Assembly: GCF_004322755.1 (NCBI RefSeq)
Contig: NZ_CP036401.1
Span: 806,001-870,000 of the forward strand
Direction: 5' to 3'
From: Pseudoduganella albidiflava
Lineage (GTDB): Bacteria > Pseudomonadota > Gammaproteobacteria > Burkholderiales > Burkholderiaceae_D
DNA length: 64,000 nt
The notes under the pieces were generated by a model. The model made no database searches. It saw only the letters and a list, made by a program, of their open reading frames with translations, and was not told the DNA's origin. How positions within the stretch are numbered: position 1 is the first letter of the stretch; the number at the start of each line of letters is the position of its first letter. The position numbers and the translations under genes were made by a program. Shown here in pieces: positions 8,015-16,741 of this stretch.

Positions 8015-9274
8015 ATGATTGCCCGCTATTACCAGGAACTGTTGAATCACTTCACGCGCATGGTCCAGGACCGGGACAGCGCGGCCGATATCGTCCAGGA
8101 AGCCTATGCGCGCGTGCTGGCCCAGCGCAGCGACGTCGCCCAGCCGCGCGCGCTGCTTTACCATACCGCGCGCAACCTGGTCATCGACCGGCACCGGCGC
8201 AGCGTGACCCGCCGCGAGATGGAAGCGGTGACGGACGACGGCGCGGAGATGGCCAGCCTGGCCGGGCCGGCGGCCTGGGAACCGGAAGCGGCGCTGGCAT
8301 CGGCCCAGGCCGTCAGCGCCATGCTGCAGGCGATCGAGGACTTGCCGCCGCGCTGCCGGGAAGCGTTCACCCTGCACCGCTTCGAAGGCTTGCCGCATGC
8401 CAAGGTGGCCGAACGCATGGGCATCTCGCGCAAGATGGTGGAGCAGCATATCGCGCTGGCCATGGCGGCCTGCCGGCGCTGCCGGGCCCAGCTCGATGTA
8501 CCCGGCCACCGCAACGCGCAGGCCGTGCCGCCCCGGCGGCGCGCGATCGTGGCGGGCGCCGGCCTCGCGGTGCTGCTGCCGGCTGGCCTGGCGGGGCTGG
8601 CATGGTGGCAGCCGCTGGCCAGTTCCAGCCATGTCACCGCGGGCAACGAACGGCTCGACACGCTCCTGCCGGACGGCAGCCGCCTGCAACTGGCATCGTC
8701 CAGCCGCGCGGCGCTCGCCATCTACCGCACGCGCCGGGAAATCGCGCTGGCCCATGGCCAGGCACGCTTCGAGGTGGCGAGCGATCCCGGCCGGCCGTTC
8801 ACCGTGCTGGCCGGCGCCTTGCGCATCACCGTCGTCGGCACCCGGTTTTCCGTGCGCCATGTGGCGGGCCCGCAGGGCGGGATATGCATCGCCGTGGAGG
8901 AAGGGCGGGTGCGGGTGGCGCGCGGCGGTTGGTTCGCGTCGTCCGGCGAGGCCGTGGACCTGGTGGCCGGCCAGGCCATCGGCAGCGATGCGAGCGGCGT
9001 GCTCGGCGCCGTTTCGGCCGTGCGCGCGGCCGATCTCGCGCCCTGGCACACGCGGCGCACCAGTTTCGAGAACGCCACGCTGGCGCAGGTGCTGGCCGCA
9101 TTCGAACGGTATGGCGACACCGGCCTGCGCGTGCGCGATCCAGCGGTGGCGAGGCTGCGCGTGACGGGTACCTTCGACCTGTTGCGGCCCGACAGGTTCG
9201 CGCAACTGCTGCCCCGGGCGCTGCCAGTGCGGCTGGCCAGTGCCGGTGGCGAGACGGAAATCCGGGGCCGGTAG
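8015..9274 (+). CDS. Single-chain ECF sigma factor fused to a FecR-type anti-sigma/sensor
   Basis: 419 residues in one open frame. Residues about 1-65 are ECF sigma region 2 (LLNHFTRMVQDRDSAADIVQEAYARVL) and about 100-155 are region 4 (LPPRCREAFTLHRFEGLPHAKVAERMGISRKMVEQHI, listed in part). A membrane helix runs about 177-198. It is followed by a periplasmic FecR domain (about 205-303: LLPDGSRLQLASSSRAAL, VGTRFSVRH, VEEGRVRV) and a C-terminal FecR/STN-like module (about 345-410). The roughly 80-residue cytoplasmic anti-sigma domain that normally starts FecR is missing: sigma joins the helix directly. IutY of Pseudomonas putida is a known sigma/anti-sigma hybrid of this kind. It is controlled by the Fur box and partners the STN receptor at 9425. 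Confidence 0.85.
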   Translation: MIARYYQELLNHFTRMVQDRDSAADIVQEAYARVLAQRSDVAQPRALLYHTARNLVIDRHRRSVTRREMEAVTDDGAEMASLAGPAAWEPEAALASAQAVSAMLQAIEDLPPRCREAFTLHRFEGLPHAKVAERMGISRKMVEQHIALAMAACRRCRAQLDVPGHRNAQAVPPRRRAIVAGAGLAVLLPAGLAGLAWWQPLASSSHVTAGNERLDTLLPDGSRLQLASSSRAALAIYRTRREIALAHGQARFEVASDPGRPFTVLAGALRITVVGTRFSVRHVAGPQGGICIAVEEGRVRVARGGWFASSGEAVDLVAGQAIGSDASGVLGAVSAVRAADLAPWHTRRTSFENATLAQVLAAFERYGDTGLRVRDPAVARLRVTGTFDLLRPDRFAQLLPRALPVRLASAGGETEIRGR

Positions 9275-9282
9275 AAAAATAA

Positions 9283-9344
9283 GGCGCTGTCCGCGGTAAT
9301 TGAGGGAACTCCCCGCCGGAATCACGGTCTGACTTCCTGTTGAT
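9283..9344 (+). mobile_element. Solo, decayed end of an IS1595-family element
   Basis: Starts GGCGCTGTCCGCGGTAATTG and matches, at roughly 52 of 62 positions by manual alignment without gaps, the reverse complement of the right end of the complete IS at 26134-27272 (GGCGCTGTGCGCGGTAATTG onward). No transposase remnant or opposite end was found nearby, so this is a relic or a one-ended deletion. It fills most of the gap between the sigma/FecR gene and the receptor it should control. Confidence 0.75.
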
Positions 9345-9424
9345 AATGCCGAGGCACCTGGGGTTTTTCAATGCTCATGCGTCTACCAGAATGATTCTGT
9401 TCACTCATTCGTGGAGACCCTTGC

Positions 9425-11836
9425 ATGACCCGTAACAGCTTTGGCCTGAAAACCCGTCCGCATCCTGTTTCACTCGCCATTCGGTCCGCCGCGCCGGTGG
9501 CGCTGGCCGCCGCGCTGCTGGCCGGAGGGCCGGCATTCGCGCAGCCCGCCGCCGCGCCAACAGTGCCGGTCAGCCTGGCGGCCCAGCCCCTGGCGGCGGC
9601 ATTGAACGAACTGGCGCGGCAGGCCGGGCTGGAACTGATCGTGGAACCCGGGCTGGTCGCCGGCCGTGCCGCGCCGGCCGTCGCCGGCACCATGACCGCC
9701 CGGCAGGCGCTCGACCGGCTGCTGGCCGGCAGCGGCCTGGTGGCCACGGTGGACGGCAACACCGTCGTCGTCAGCCGCGCGCCGGACACGGCGGCGGAAC
9801 AGGCCATGGCGCCGATCACGGTCACGGCCGCGGCGCACGAGGAATCCGGCGGGGCGCCCGCCAGGCGTACCGTGTCCGCGAGCAAGACCGATACGCCCAT
9901 CCTCGAAACGCCGCAATCGGTATCGGTCATCACCGCCGCGCAGCTGGACGCGCAGAAACCGCGCAGCATCGGCGAAGTGCTGGGCTACACCCCGGGCGCC
10001 TTCGCCGGCCTGGCCGGCTCGTCGAACCGCTATGACTACGTGGCCCTGCGCGGCTTTGCCGACAGCAGCGTGGACAGCACGCTGCTGGATGGCCAGCGCC
10101 TGCTGAGCGACCAGGGCAGCTACAGCTCGATGCAGGTCGACCCCTTCTTCCTCGAACGCATCGACGTGCTGCGTGGTCCGGCCTCCGTGCTGTACGGCCG
10201 CGCTTCGCCGGGCGGCCTGGTCGCCCTGACCAGCAAGACCGCGCAGTTCACGCCGCAGCGCAGCATCGGGCTGACGGTGGGCAATCGCAACCGCCGCGAG
10301 GGCACGCTCGATCTGACCGGCCCGCTCGGCGACAGCGGCACGCTGGCGTGGCGGGTCACGGCCCTGGCGCGCCAGCTCGATTCGCAGTTCACCGGCGTGA
10401 AGGAAGAACGGCTGGCGCTGGCGCCGTCGCTGACCATCCGCCCGTCGAAACAGACCAGCCTGCGCCTGCACGTCTACCTGCAGCGTGACCCCGAAGGCAG
10501 CTATCACAGCGGCGTGCCGGCCGATGCGAGCGTGGGCGCAGGCCACAACGGCCAGAAGATTTCCCGCTACTTCTTCGATGGCGATCCCTCCGTCGAGGAG
10601 TACCGGCGCGACCAGCGCATCGCCGGCTACCAGCTCGAACATGCATTCAACGACACCTTCACCTTCCGCCAGAACGCCCGCTACGTATCGACCGATACCA
10701 CGCTGCGCCAGGTCTATGGCGACGGATGGAGTGGCCCGCGGACCCTGGCGCGCTACTACTCCGGCGCCGGCGAGTCCACCCGCGGCCATGCCATCGACAA
10801 CCAGCTGGAAGCACGCCTGCGCTCGGGCCCGGTATCGCACATCCTGCTGGCCGGGCTGGATTACCAGAAGCGCCATGTGAATGGCCGCTGGGACTGGGGC
10901 ACCGCCGATCCCATCGACGTGTTCGCGCCCGTCTACGGCGCGCCCGGCATGGTTGTCACGGGCGGCGCGCCGATCGACCGGCACCTGCGGCAAACCGGCG
11001 TGTACGTGCAGGACCAGATGGCGATCGGGCGCTGGCGCCTCACGCTGGGCGGGCGCGACGACCGGGTCGAGGCATCGAACCAGATGGCACCGGCCGAGCC
11101 GGCCCGCTGGAAGGGCAGCCGGTTCACCAAGCGTGCCGGGGCGGTCTACCTGTTCGACAACGGCGTGGCGCCATATGCCTCCTGGTCGGATGGCTTCAAT
11201 CCCAGCCTGCGCAACGACCGGCAGGGCAACAACCTGCCGCCCACCGAGACCGAACAGGTCGAAGCCGGCATCCGCTACCAGCCCGAGGGCGGGGCCACGC
11301 TGCTGTCGGCGGCCGTGTACCAGCTCAAGCAGAGCAATGTCGCCACCCAGCCGGCCGGCTTCTTCTACTTCGTGCCCGCCGGCGCGGTCCGCGCGCGCGG
11401 ACTGGAGCTGGAAGCGCGTACGCAGCTGGCGGACAAGCTGTCGCTGCTGGCCAGCTACACCTTCAACGACATGACGTTCCAGGCATCGCCGGCGGGCTAC
11501 CAGGGCAACACCCCGTACCAGGCGCCGCGCCACATGGCGTCCGCCTGGGCCGACTGGAACTTCCTGCCAGGGTATTCGCTGGGGGCGGGCGTGCGCCATG
11601 TCGGCACGAGCTGGGGCGACAACGCCAATACCTTCAAGGTGCCGTCCTACGTGCTGGCCGACCTGGCGCTGAACGTCGACCTCGGACGGCTCGGCACGGC
11701 CTTCAGGGGCGCCAGCCTGCGGCTGAACGCCAGCAACCTGTTCGACAAGACGTATGTGGCGTCGTGCATGAGCGCGAGCTATTGCTACTGGGGCGATGCG
11801 CGCAACGTCAGCGCCACCCTGGCCTACCAGTGGTGA
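9425..11836 (+). CDS. TonB-dependent siderophore receptor with STN signalling domain
   Basis: 803 residues. A signal peptide ends near AFAQ (about residue 40). It is followed by a secretin/TonB N-terminal (STN) domain, about 47-118 (VSLAAQPLAAALNELARQAG, then GTMTARQALDRLLAGSGL), the part that contacts FecR-like proteins. The plug (about 155-270: TDTPILETPQSVSVITAAQL, RGPASVLYGRASPGG) and a 22-strand-type barrel follow, ending in an aromatic residue (SATLAYQW). It resembles ferric hydroxamate/FpvA-type receptors. It sits directly downstream of the sigma/FecR fusion, so ligand binding should switch on its own synthesis. GGAG precedes the ATG by seven bases. A clear own Fur box is not visible. 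Confidence 0.92.
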   Translation: MTRNSFGLKTRPHPVSLAIRSAAPVALAAALLAGGPAFAQPAAAPTVPVSLAAQPLAAALNELARQAGLELIVEPGLVAGRAAPAVAGTMTARQALDRLLAGSGLVATVDGNTVVVSRAPDTAAEQAMAPITVTAAAHEESGGAPARRTVSASKTDTPILETPQSVSVITAAQLDAQKPRSIGEVLGYTPGAFAGLAGSSNRYDYVALRGFADSSVDSTLLDGQRLLSDQGSYSSMQVDPFFLERIDVLRGPASVLYGRASPGGLVALTSKTAQFTPQRSIGLTVGNRNRREGTLDLTGPLGDSGTLAWRVTALARQLDSQFTGVKEERLALAPSLTIRPSKQTSLRLHVYLQRDPEGSYHSGVPADASVGAGHNGQKISRYFFDGDPSVEEYRRDQRIAGYQLEHAFNDTFTFRQNARYVSTDTTLRQVYGDGWSGPRTLARYYSGAGESTRGHAIDNQLEARLRSGPVSHILLAGLDYQKRHVNGRWDWGTADPIDVFAPVYGAPGMVVTGGAPIDRHLRQTGVYVQDQMAIGRWRLTLGGRDDRVEASNQMAPAEPARWKGSRFTKRAGAVYLFDNGVAPYASWSDGFNPSLRNDRQGNNLPPTETEQVEAGIRYQPEGGATLLSAAVYQLKQSNVATQPAGFFYFVPAGAVRARGLELEARTQLADKLSLLASYTFNDMTFQASPAGYQGNTPYQAPRHMASAWADWNFLPGYSLGAGVRHVGTSWGDNANTFKVPSYVLADLALNVDLGRLGTAFRGASLRLNASNLFDKTYVASCMSASYCYWGDARNVSATLAYQW

Positions 11837-11886
11837 CGCGAAGCTGTTAGCATGGCCCATCGCTTGCCGACTGCCAGGCCACCGCC

Positions 11887-14007
11887 ATGCACCCAACTCC
11901 TCCAGCCGATGCGGTATTTTCCATCGAGACACTGCATGACAACCTGCCGGCAGGCGTGGTGGTGCATGGGGCGGACGGCCGCATCGTGTCGGCCAACCGG
12001 CTGGCCCAGGAGCTGCTGGGCCGCAGCGAAACCGAGCTGCTCGGCGCCGAAGCCAGCGCCGACACCTGGACCTTCGTGCGGGAGGACGGCTCGCCGCTGC
12101 CGCCCGAGGAATTTCCCGCCAATCTGGTGCTGAAGACGGGCCGCAAGCTGTCCGGCCTGGTCGCCGGTGTCGTCGGCCCCGGGGGGACCTGCTGGCTGCT
12201 GTGCAACGCCTACCCGGAATTCGACGCGGCCGGTTCGGTGCGGCAAGTAGTGGTCTGTTTCACCGACTGCACGGTCCTCAAGAATACCCAGCAGTCGCTG
12301 GAAAAGTCCGAAAAGCGCTTGCGGCTGGTACTCAAGGGGTCCACCGACGCGCCGTGGGACTGGGACCTGGTCTCCGGCGAAGTGTATTACTCCGAGCGCT
12401 GGTGGAACATGCTCGGCTATGCCAGCGGCGAGGGGCTGGACGACGCGGGCGCGTGGCGCCGCATGCTGCATCCGGACGACGATGCGATGATCCAGGAATA
12501 CCTCGGCAGCCTGCTGCCCAGCCAGCGCGACGGCTACAGCCTGGAATTCCGGCTGCGCCACCGGGACGGGCACTACGTGTCGGTATTGTCGCGTGGCTAC
12601 GTGCTGCGCGACCCCGCCGGCAAGGCCTTGCGGATCTCCGGCGTGAATACCGATCTCACCGAGCGCAAGGAAACCGAGCGCCGCATCTACGAGCTGGCTT
12701 TCTTCGACCACCTGACGGGCTTGCCGAACCGGCGCTTCCTGATCGGGGAACTCGACCACGTGCTGGCGCGCGGCCGGCGCTCGGGGCATTACTGCGCGCT
12801 GCTCTATCTCGACCTGGACAATTTCAAGCTGCTGAACGACACGATGGGGCACGACCTGGGCGACATGCTGTTGCGGCAGACGGCGCAGCAGCTGCGGTCC
12901 ACGGTCCGCCACAGCGACCAGCTGGCGCGGCTCGGTGGCGATGAATTCGTCGTCGTGCTGGAAGGCCTGGGGCCATCGCCACGTGGCGCGGCCGCCGAGG
13001 CCGCCTGTGTCGTCGCCAAGATCCTGGCGGCCGTCGGCCAGCCCATGCAGCTTGGCGCGCTGCTGTTCAAGACCACCGCCAGCATCGGCATCACGCTGTT
13101 CGACAGCAACGAGGCGAACATCGAAACCCTGCTCAAGCAGGCCGACCTGGCCATGTACCGCGCCAAGGCCGACGGGCGCAACACGGCCCGGTTCTTCGAC
13201 CCGAGCATGCAGGATGCCGCCGACCGCCGCGCCGCGTTCGAGGCGGCCATGCGCGATGGGCTGTCGCTGGGCCAGTTCCGCCTGTTCTGCCAGCCGCAAT
13301 TCGATTCGCTGGGTGGCGTGGTGGGCGCCGAAGTGCTGGTGCGCTGGCAGCGCGGCGACCACGACCTGATCGGCCCGGACCAGTTCATCGGCTTCGCCGA
13401 AGAGTCCGGCCTCATCCTTCCGCTGGGCGAGCACATACTGAAGGAAAGCTGCCGGGCGCTGGCGCGCTGGCACCTCGACCCCAACCTGGGGCGCCTGAAG
13501 CTGGCCGTCAACGTGAGCGTGCATCAGATGCGCGACCCCTGCTTCCCGGCGGCGGTGGCGGCGATCCTGGACGGCACCGGTGCCCGCCCGGAGCGGCTGT
13601 ACCTGGAACTGACGGAGAGCGTGTTCGCCGAAGACATGCACGAGATTTCCCAGCGCATGCACGAGCTGCGTTCGCAGGGCATCTGCTTCGCGCTGGACGA
13701 TTTCGGCACTGGCTATTCGTCGCTGGCCTACCTCAAGCGCTTTCCGCTGTCGGCGCTGAAGATCGACCGTTCCTTCGTGCGCGACCTGGGTGTCGATCCC
13801 GGTTCGGCATCGATCGTCGAAGCCATCATCGCGCTGGCGCGCAAGTTCAAGCTGGACATCGTTGCCGAGGGCGTCGAGGAAGAGGCCCAGCGCGATTTCC
13901 TGTTCGATGGCGGCTGTTCGTCGATGCAGGGCTACCTGCTGGGCCGCCCGATTCCGATCGCCGAATTCGAGCATGCCTATGGCGCGGCGGGCATCGGCCA
14001 CGCGTGA
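11887..14007 (+). CDS. PAS-PAS-GGDEF-EAL cyclic-di-GMP enzyme
   Basis: 706 residues without a membrane segment. A first PAS (about 12-110), a PAS_3 domain (about 140-255: WDLVSGEVYYSERWWNMLGY, then EFRLRHRDGHYV), a GGDEF domain with an intact active site (RLGGDEFVVVLEG) and an EAL domain. The EAL signature is EVL (VVGAEVLVRWQ). Other catalytic residues are present: NVSVHQM, LELTESV, DDFGTGYSSLAYLKRFPLSALKIDRSF. It could make or break cyclic-di-GMP; which activity dominates cannot be told. The start at 11887 is preferred over an out-of-frame ATG at 11852 because it is in frame with both PAS domains. Confidence 0.9.
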   Translation: MHPTPPADAVFSIETLHDNLPAGVVVHGADGRIVSANRLAQELLGRSETELLGAEASADTWTFVREDGSPLPPEEFPANLVLKTGRKLSGLVAGVVGPGGTCWLLCNAYPEFDAAGSVRQVVVCFTDCTVLKNTQQSLEKSEKRLRLVLKGSTDAPWDWDLVSGEVYYSERWWNMLGYASGEGLDDAGAWRRMLHPDDDAMIQEYLGSLLPSQRDGYSLEFRLRHRDGHYVSVLSRGYVLRDPAGKALRISGVNTDLTERKETERRIYELAFFDHLTGLPNRRFLIGELDHVLARGRRSGHYCALLYLDLDNFKLLNDTMGHDLGDMLLRQTAQQLRSTVRHSDQLARLGGDEFVVVLEGLGPSPRGAAAEAACVVAKILAAVGQPMQLGALLFKTTASIGITLFDSNEANIETLLKQADLAMYRAKADGRNTARFFDPSMQDAADRRAAFEAAMRDGLSLGQFRLFCQPQFDSLGGVVGAEVLVRWQRGDHDLIGPDQFIGFAEESGLILPLGEHILKESCRALARWHLDPNLGRLKLAVNVSVHQMRDPCFPAAVAAILDGTGARPERLYLELTESVFAEDMHEISQRMHELRSQGICFALDDFGTGYSSLAYLKRFPLSALKIDRSFVRDLGVDPGSASIVEAIIALARKFKLDIVAEGVEEEAQRDFLFDGGCSSMQGYLLGRPIPIAEFEHAYGAAGIGHA

Positions 14008-14025
14008 GCGCGCCCGCCTTGCCTT

Positions 14026-14844
14026 CTACGAATAACGTTCCCGCAGCAACCCCGCCATCGCCACGTTCAGCTCCCACGCATCGGCCACCAGCGCCTGCGT
14101 GTACGGCAGCCGGAACGTATAGGGTGCCGGCCCGAACTCGGGCGTGATGGTCAGCACCGCATCGCCGTCGGCACGGCGCAAGGCCACGATGCGGTCCCAC
14201 CACGCCAGGTGCGCGGCCAGTTCCACCGCATATTCCGGCGCGCGGAAGTCCGGCACTTGCGGACCTTGCGCGTGGCCCACGCGGGCGTGGATGTGCCGCA
14301 CGCGCGGCAGCACGGCATCGAGCGTGGCCGGCTGGTCTTCCAGCAGCGATTCGCAGGCGGCGCACCAGTGCGACAGGTCCGCCGTCAGCCGCAGCTGCGG
14401 CAGCCGCTGCAGGTAAGGGCGCAGCAGCATCGGGTGCCCGGAAAAGCGGCTGCGGTGGATCTCGTGGACGATGGGCACGCCGTATTCGCGGGCGATCGCA
14501 TCGGCCAGCGCGATCAGTTCCTCGTTCTGTTCCGGGCTGTAGAAGTCCTTGCCGGTATGCGAGTTGACCAGCAGCGGGCGCGCCGCGCAGGCTTGCGCCA
14601 GCAGCGATTGCAGCGCTGCGCGGTGGGCGTGGAATTCGCTATGGAACACGGTCTGCCATTGCGACACCACGAGGTCCAGCCCCGCATCGGCGATGCGCCG
14701 CAGCCAGTCTTCGCGCTCGGCGCCGTCGTCCGGCAAGGACATCTCGATGCCATCGAATCCGGCCGCCATCACGCGGTCGATGAACTCGGCGGCCGGCACG
14801 TCGTTGTTGCCCCACTGCGGGGCGAGGATGCGGATCGCCGTCAC
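14026..14844 (-). CDS. Sugar phosphate isomerase/epimerase family TIM barrel
   Basis: 272 residues. The GTG start at 14844-14842 overlaps the TGA of the upstream dioxygenase gene (GTGA), so the two are translationally coupled. The longer reading of the same frame is an extension into that gene and is rejected. The sequence shows the AP-endonuclease-2/xylose-isomerase-like barrel: AAGFDGIEMSLPDD, LVVSQWQTVFHS, NSHTGKDFYSPEQNEELIALA, VHEIHRSRFSGHP, LTADLSHWCA and HIHARVGHAQGPQ. His/Glu/Asp metal ligands sit at the expected strand ends. The substrate is unknown; pairing with a phytanoyl-CoA-dioxygenase-type hydroxylase suggests degradation of a sugar-like or polyol compound. Confidence 0.85.
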   Translation of the reverse strand: MTAIRILAPQWGNNDVPAAEFIDRVMAAGFDGIEMSLPDDGAEREDWLRRIADAGLDLVVSQWQTVFHSEFHAHRAALQSLLAQACAARPLLVNSHTGKDFYSPEQNEELIALADAIAREYGVPIVHEIHRSRFSGHPMLLRPYLQRLPQLRLTADLSHWCAACESLLEDQPATLDAVLPRVRHIHARVGHAQGPQVPDFRAPEYAVELAAHLAWWDRIVALRRADGDAVLTITPEFGPAPYTFRLPYTQALVADAWELNVAMAGLLRERYS

Positions 14845-15680
14845 GTGAACCCCCGCACCGGGAACGCTGCATCGCGCTGGATCCAGTTGCGCGGCGAGTA
14901 GACGGTGCCGCCGTCGGTCACGTGCAGCGTGTACGCATGGCGCGATACCGGCGAGCGGTTCGGCGCGCTGTAGTGGGGCAGCAGGCCGTGGAAAAGCACC
15001 AGCGCGCCGGCCTTGCATTCGAGGGGCACGGCGGTGCTGTCGTCCGGCCAGGGCGTGGCGTCCAGCTTTTCCACCCGGATGTCGTCGCCATTGCGAACGA
15101 AGCGCTCGCGCAGCGGCGTGCGGTGGCCGCCCGGTTCAGCCCACAGGCAGCCATTGTCCAGCGTGGCGTCTTCCAGCGCGAACCAGAACGTGGTCACGCT
15201 GATCGGGTCGGTCTCGAAATAGGTCGCATCCTGGTGCCAGCGCACTTCGCCGCCGATGCCGGGCTGCTTGAAGATATACATCGACTGCCAGACCTGCGGA
15301 TCGGCCAGGCCGACATCGTGCGCGACCTGCTGCAGGCGCGGATCGTTCGAGAAGGCACGGAAGGCGGGATCGAGGTCGTGCATCGCGTGGCCGATCTTGT
15401 TGATCGACAGTTCCTTCGCCTGGCGCAACTGGCCGTCCGGGCCGAACGCTTCTTCCTCGAAGAAGCAGCGGATCGTGTTGTCCGAGCGGAGGAAGTACTC
15501 GTCCGCCTTCTTTTCCTGGTCCTTCGTGGTGAAGATGCCGCTGGCGGCGGCAGGGTCGAAGGCATCGACGATGCGGGCGGCGCCGGCCCGCAATGCGGCG
15601 ATCTCGTCCGCCGACTTGAATCCTGGGATGACGAGGAACCCGTCCCGCTGGTACTGCTCCTGTTGCGCTGCGCTCAGCAT
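14841..15680 (-). CDS. Phytanoyl-CoA dioxygenase (PhyH) family Fe(II)/2-oxoglutarate oxygenase
   Basis: 279 residues from the ATG at 15680-15678 (MLSAAQQEQYQRDGFLVIPG), preceded by CGGAG. The metal triad is visible: HQD in VRWHQDATYFETDP, and the distal His in LFHGLLPHYSAPNRS. The Arg that binds 2-oxoglutarate is probably in SRHAYTLHV. The enzyme would hydroxylate a small organic substrate in the cytoplasm. It is the first gene of a two-gene operon with the TIM-barrel isomerase and diverges from a LysR regulator, the usual layout of a regulated catabolic unit. A longer upstream frame exists, but the N-terminal family start matches 15680. Confidence 0.88.
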   Translation of the reverse strand: MLSAAQQEQYQRDGFLVIPGFKSADEIAALRAGAARIVDAFDPAAASGIFTTKDQEKKADEYFLRSDNTIRCFFEEEAFGPDGQLRQAKELSINKIGHAMHDLDPAFRAFSNDPRLQQVAHDVGLADPQVWQSMYIFKQPGIGGEVRWHQDATYFETDPISVTTFWFALEDATLDNGCLWAEPGGHRTPLRERFVRNGDDIRVEKLDATPWPDDSTAVPLECKAGALVLFHGLLPHYSAPNRSPVSRHAYTLHVTDGGTVYSPRNWIQRDAAFPVRGFT

Positions 15681-15694
15681 GGCAATGCTCCGAT

Positions 15695-15724
15695 AAGTGA
15701 TGGCAAGTGATGGCAAGTGATGGC
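15695..15724. repeat. Three perfect 10-bp direct repeats in the dioxygenase leader
   Basis: AAGTGATGGC is repeated three times without interruption (15695-15704, 15705-15714, 15715-15724), just upstream of the PhyH start and upstream of the LysR operator. A helical-turn period of 10 bp could phase protein binding, or it may be simple slippage. Confidence 0.8.
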
Positions 15725-15768
15725 GCGATTGTACGGGGCCGCGCTGTCCACCGGCAGCCATGCAATGG

Positions 15769-15799
15769 TTGACACATTGTCGCCAAAATGCAGACAATG
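15769..15799 (+). promoter_or_regulatory. LysR gene promoter with T-N11-A operator; predicted leaderless
   Basis: TTGACA (15769-15774) and GACAAT (15793-15798), spaced 18 bp, form a promoter that would start transcription at about 15805, the A of the ATG. CATTGTC (15775-15781), 11 bases, GACAATG (15793-15799) is a perfect LysR-type dyad covering the spacer and -10. Bound regulator would repress its own gene and could activate the divergent dioxygenase operon. Confidence 0.65.
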
Positions 15800-15804
15800 G
15801 GCGG

Positions 15805-16728
15805 ATGGACCAGTTGCGCGCAATGGAAATCTTCGTCGAGGTGGCCCGGCAGCGCAGCTTTTCCGCAGCGGCGCGCCGGCTGGGGATGTCGCGGGCGATG
15901 GTGTCGAAGCACATCCTGCAACTGGAAGCCCGCCTGGATGTCCGGCTGCTGCACCGCTCCACCCGGGAAGTCAGCCTGACGGATGCCGGCCAGGCTTACC
16001 TGGCGCCGTGCGACGCGGCGGTTAAGGCGGCGCAGGAAGCGGCCCGCATCGTCACGCAAACGGGCGACACGCTGGCCGGGCCGCTGCGCATCCAGGCGCC
16101 GTCGAGCTTCGGCGTGGCGTGGCTGGCCGATGCGCTGGCCCGCTTCAGCCAGCCACATCCCCGATTGCAGCCGCTGCTGCACGTGGACGATGCCCTGCTC
16201 GACCCGATCGCCCACGGCTTCGACCTGACGATCCGCGTGGGCGGCATCCCGGACAGCCGGGCGCTGGCGATCCGCCCGCTGGCCCCGTGCCGCGCCGTGC
16301 TGTGCGCCGCGCCGGCCTACCTGGAACAGCACGGCATGCCGGGCACGCCCGACGACCTGGCGCACCACCGCTGCCTGCACTTTTCCCACCTGACGGACGG
16401 TACGGCCTGGCATTTCGAACGGGCAGGGGAGCGGCGCACGGTGCACGTGGATGCCGCGTTCACGTCGAACAACGGCCTGGTGCTGCATCATGCGGCGCTG
16501 CAGGGAAGCGGCATCGTGTACAGCACCACCTTCCTGGCCTGGCGCGCGCTGCAAGCCGGCACGCTGGTGGCGGTGCTGCCGGAATGGCAGCTGCCGCTGA
16601 ATCACCTGTCGGCGCTGTATCCCGCCAGCGGCCGGCCCTCGCCGAAGGTGCGCCAGCTGATCGATTTCCTGGTGGCCGAGTACCAGCCGGTACCGCCGTG
16701 GGACGTGGAAATTGGGGGGGTGGGGTGA
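15805..16728 (+). CDS. LysR family transcriptional regulator
   Basis: 307 residues from MDQLRAMEIFVEVAR. The N-terminal winged helix (about 1-60: RSFSAAARRLGMSRAMVSKHILQLEARL, given in part) is the classical LTTR form of the AaeR/DmlR-like subgroup with HRSTREVSLTDAG. The substrate-binding domain follows (about 88-300: GPLRIQAPSSFGVAWLADAL, FDLTIRVGGIPDS). An upstream in-frame ATG at 15760 is rejected because the T-N11-A operator and promoter lie between it and 15805. It probably controls the divergent PhyH/isomerase operon in response to the operon's substrate. Confidence 0.9.
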   Translation: MDQLRAMEIFVEVARQRSFSAAARRLGMSRAMVSKHILQLEARLDVRLLHRSTREVSLTDAGQAYLAPCDAAVKAAQEAARIVTQTGDTLAGPLRIQAPSSFGVAWLADALARFSQPHPRLQPLLHVDDALLDPIAHGFDLTIRVGGIPDSRALAIRPLAPCRAVLCAAPAYLEQHGMPGTPDDLAHHRCLHFSHLTDGTAWHFERAGERRTVHVDAAFTSNNGLVLHHAALQGSGIVYSTTFLAWRALQAGTLVAVLPEWQLPLNHLSALYPASGRPSPKVRQLIDFLVAEYQPVPPWDVEIGGVG

Positions 16729-16741
16729 CCGATGGTGGCCG

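Noticed and set aside
9390..9420. Fur box directly before the STN receptor
   Set aside because: The sequence around AGAATGATTCTGTTCACTCATTC has only scattered matches and no good dyad, unlike 7894-7915.
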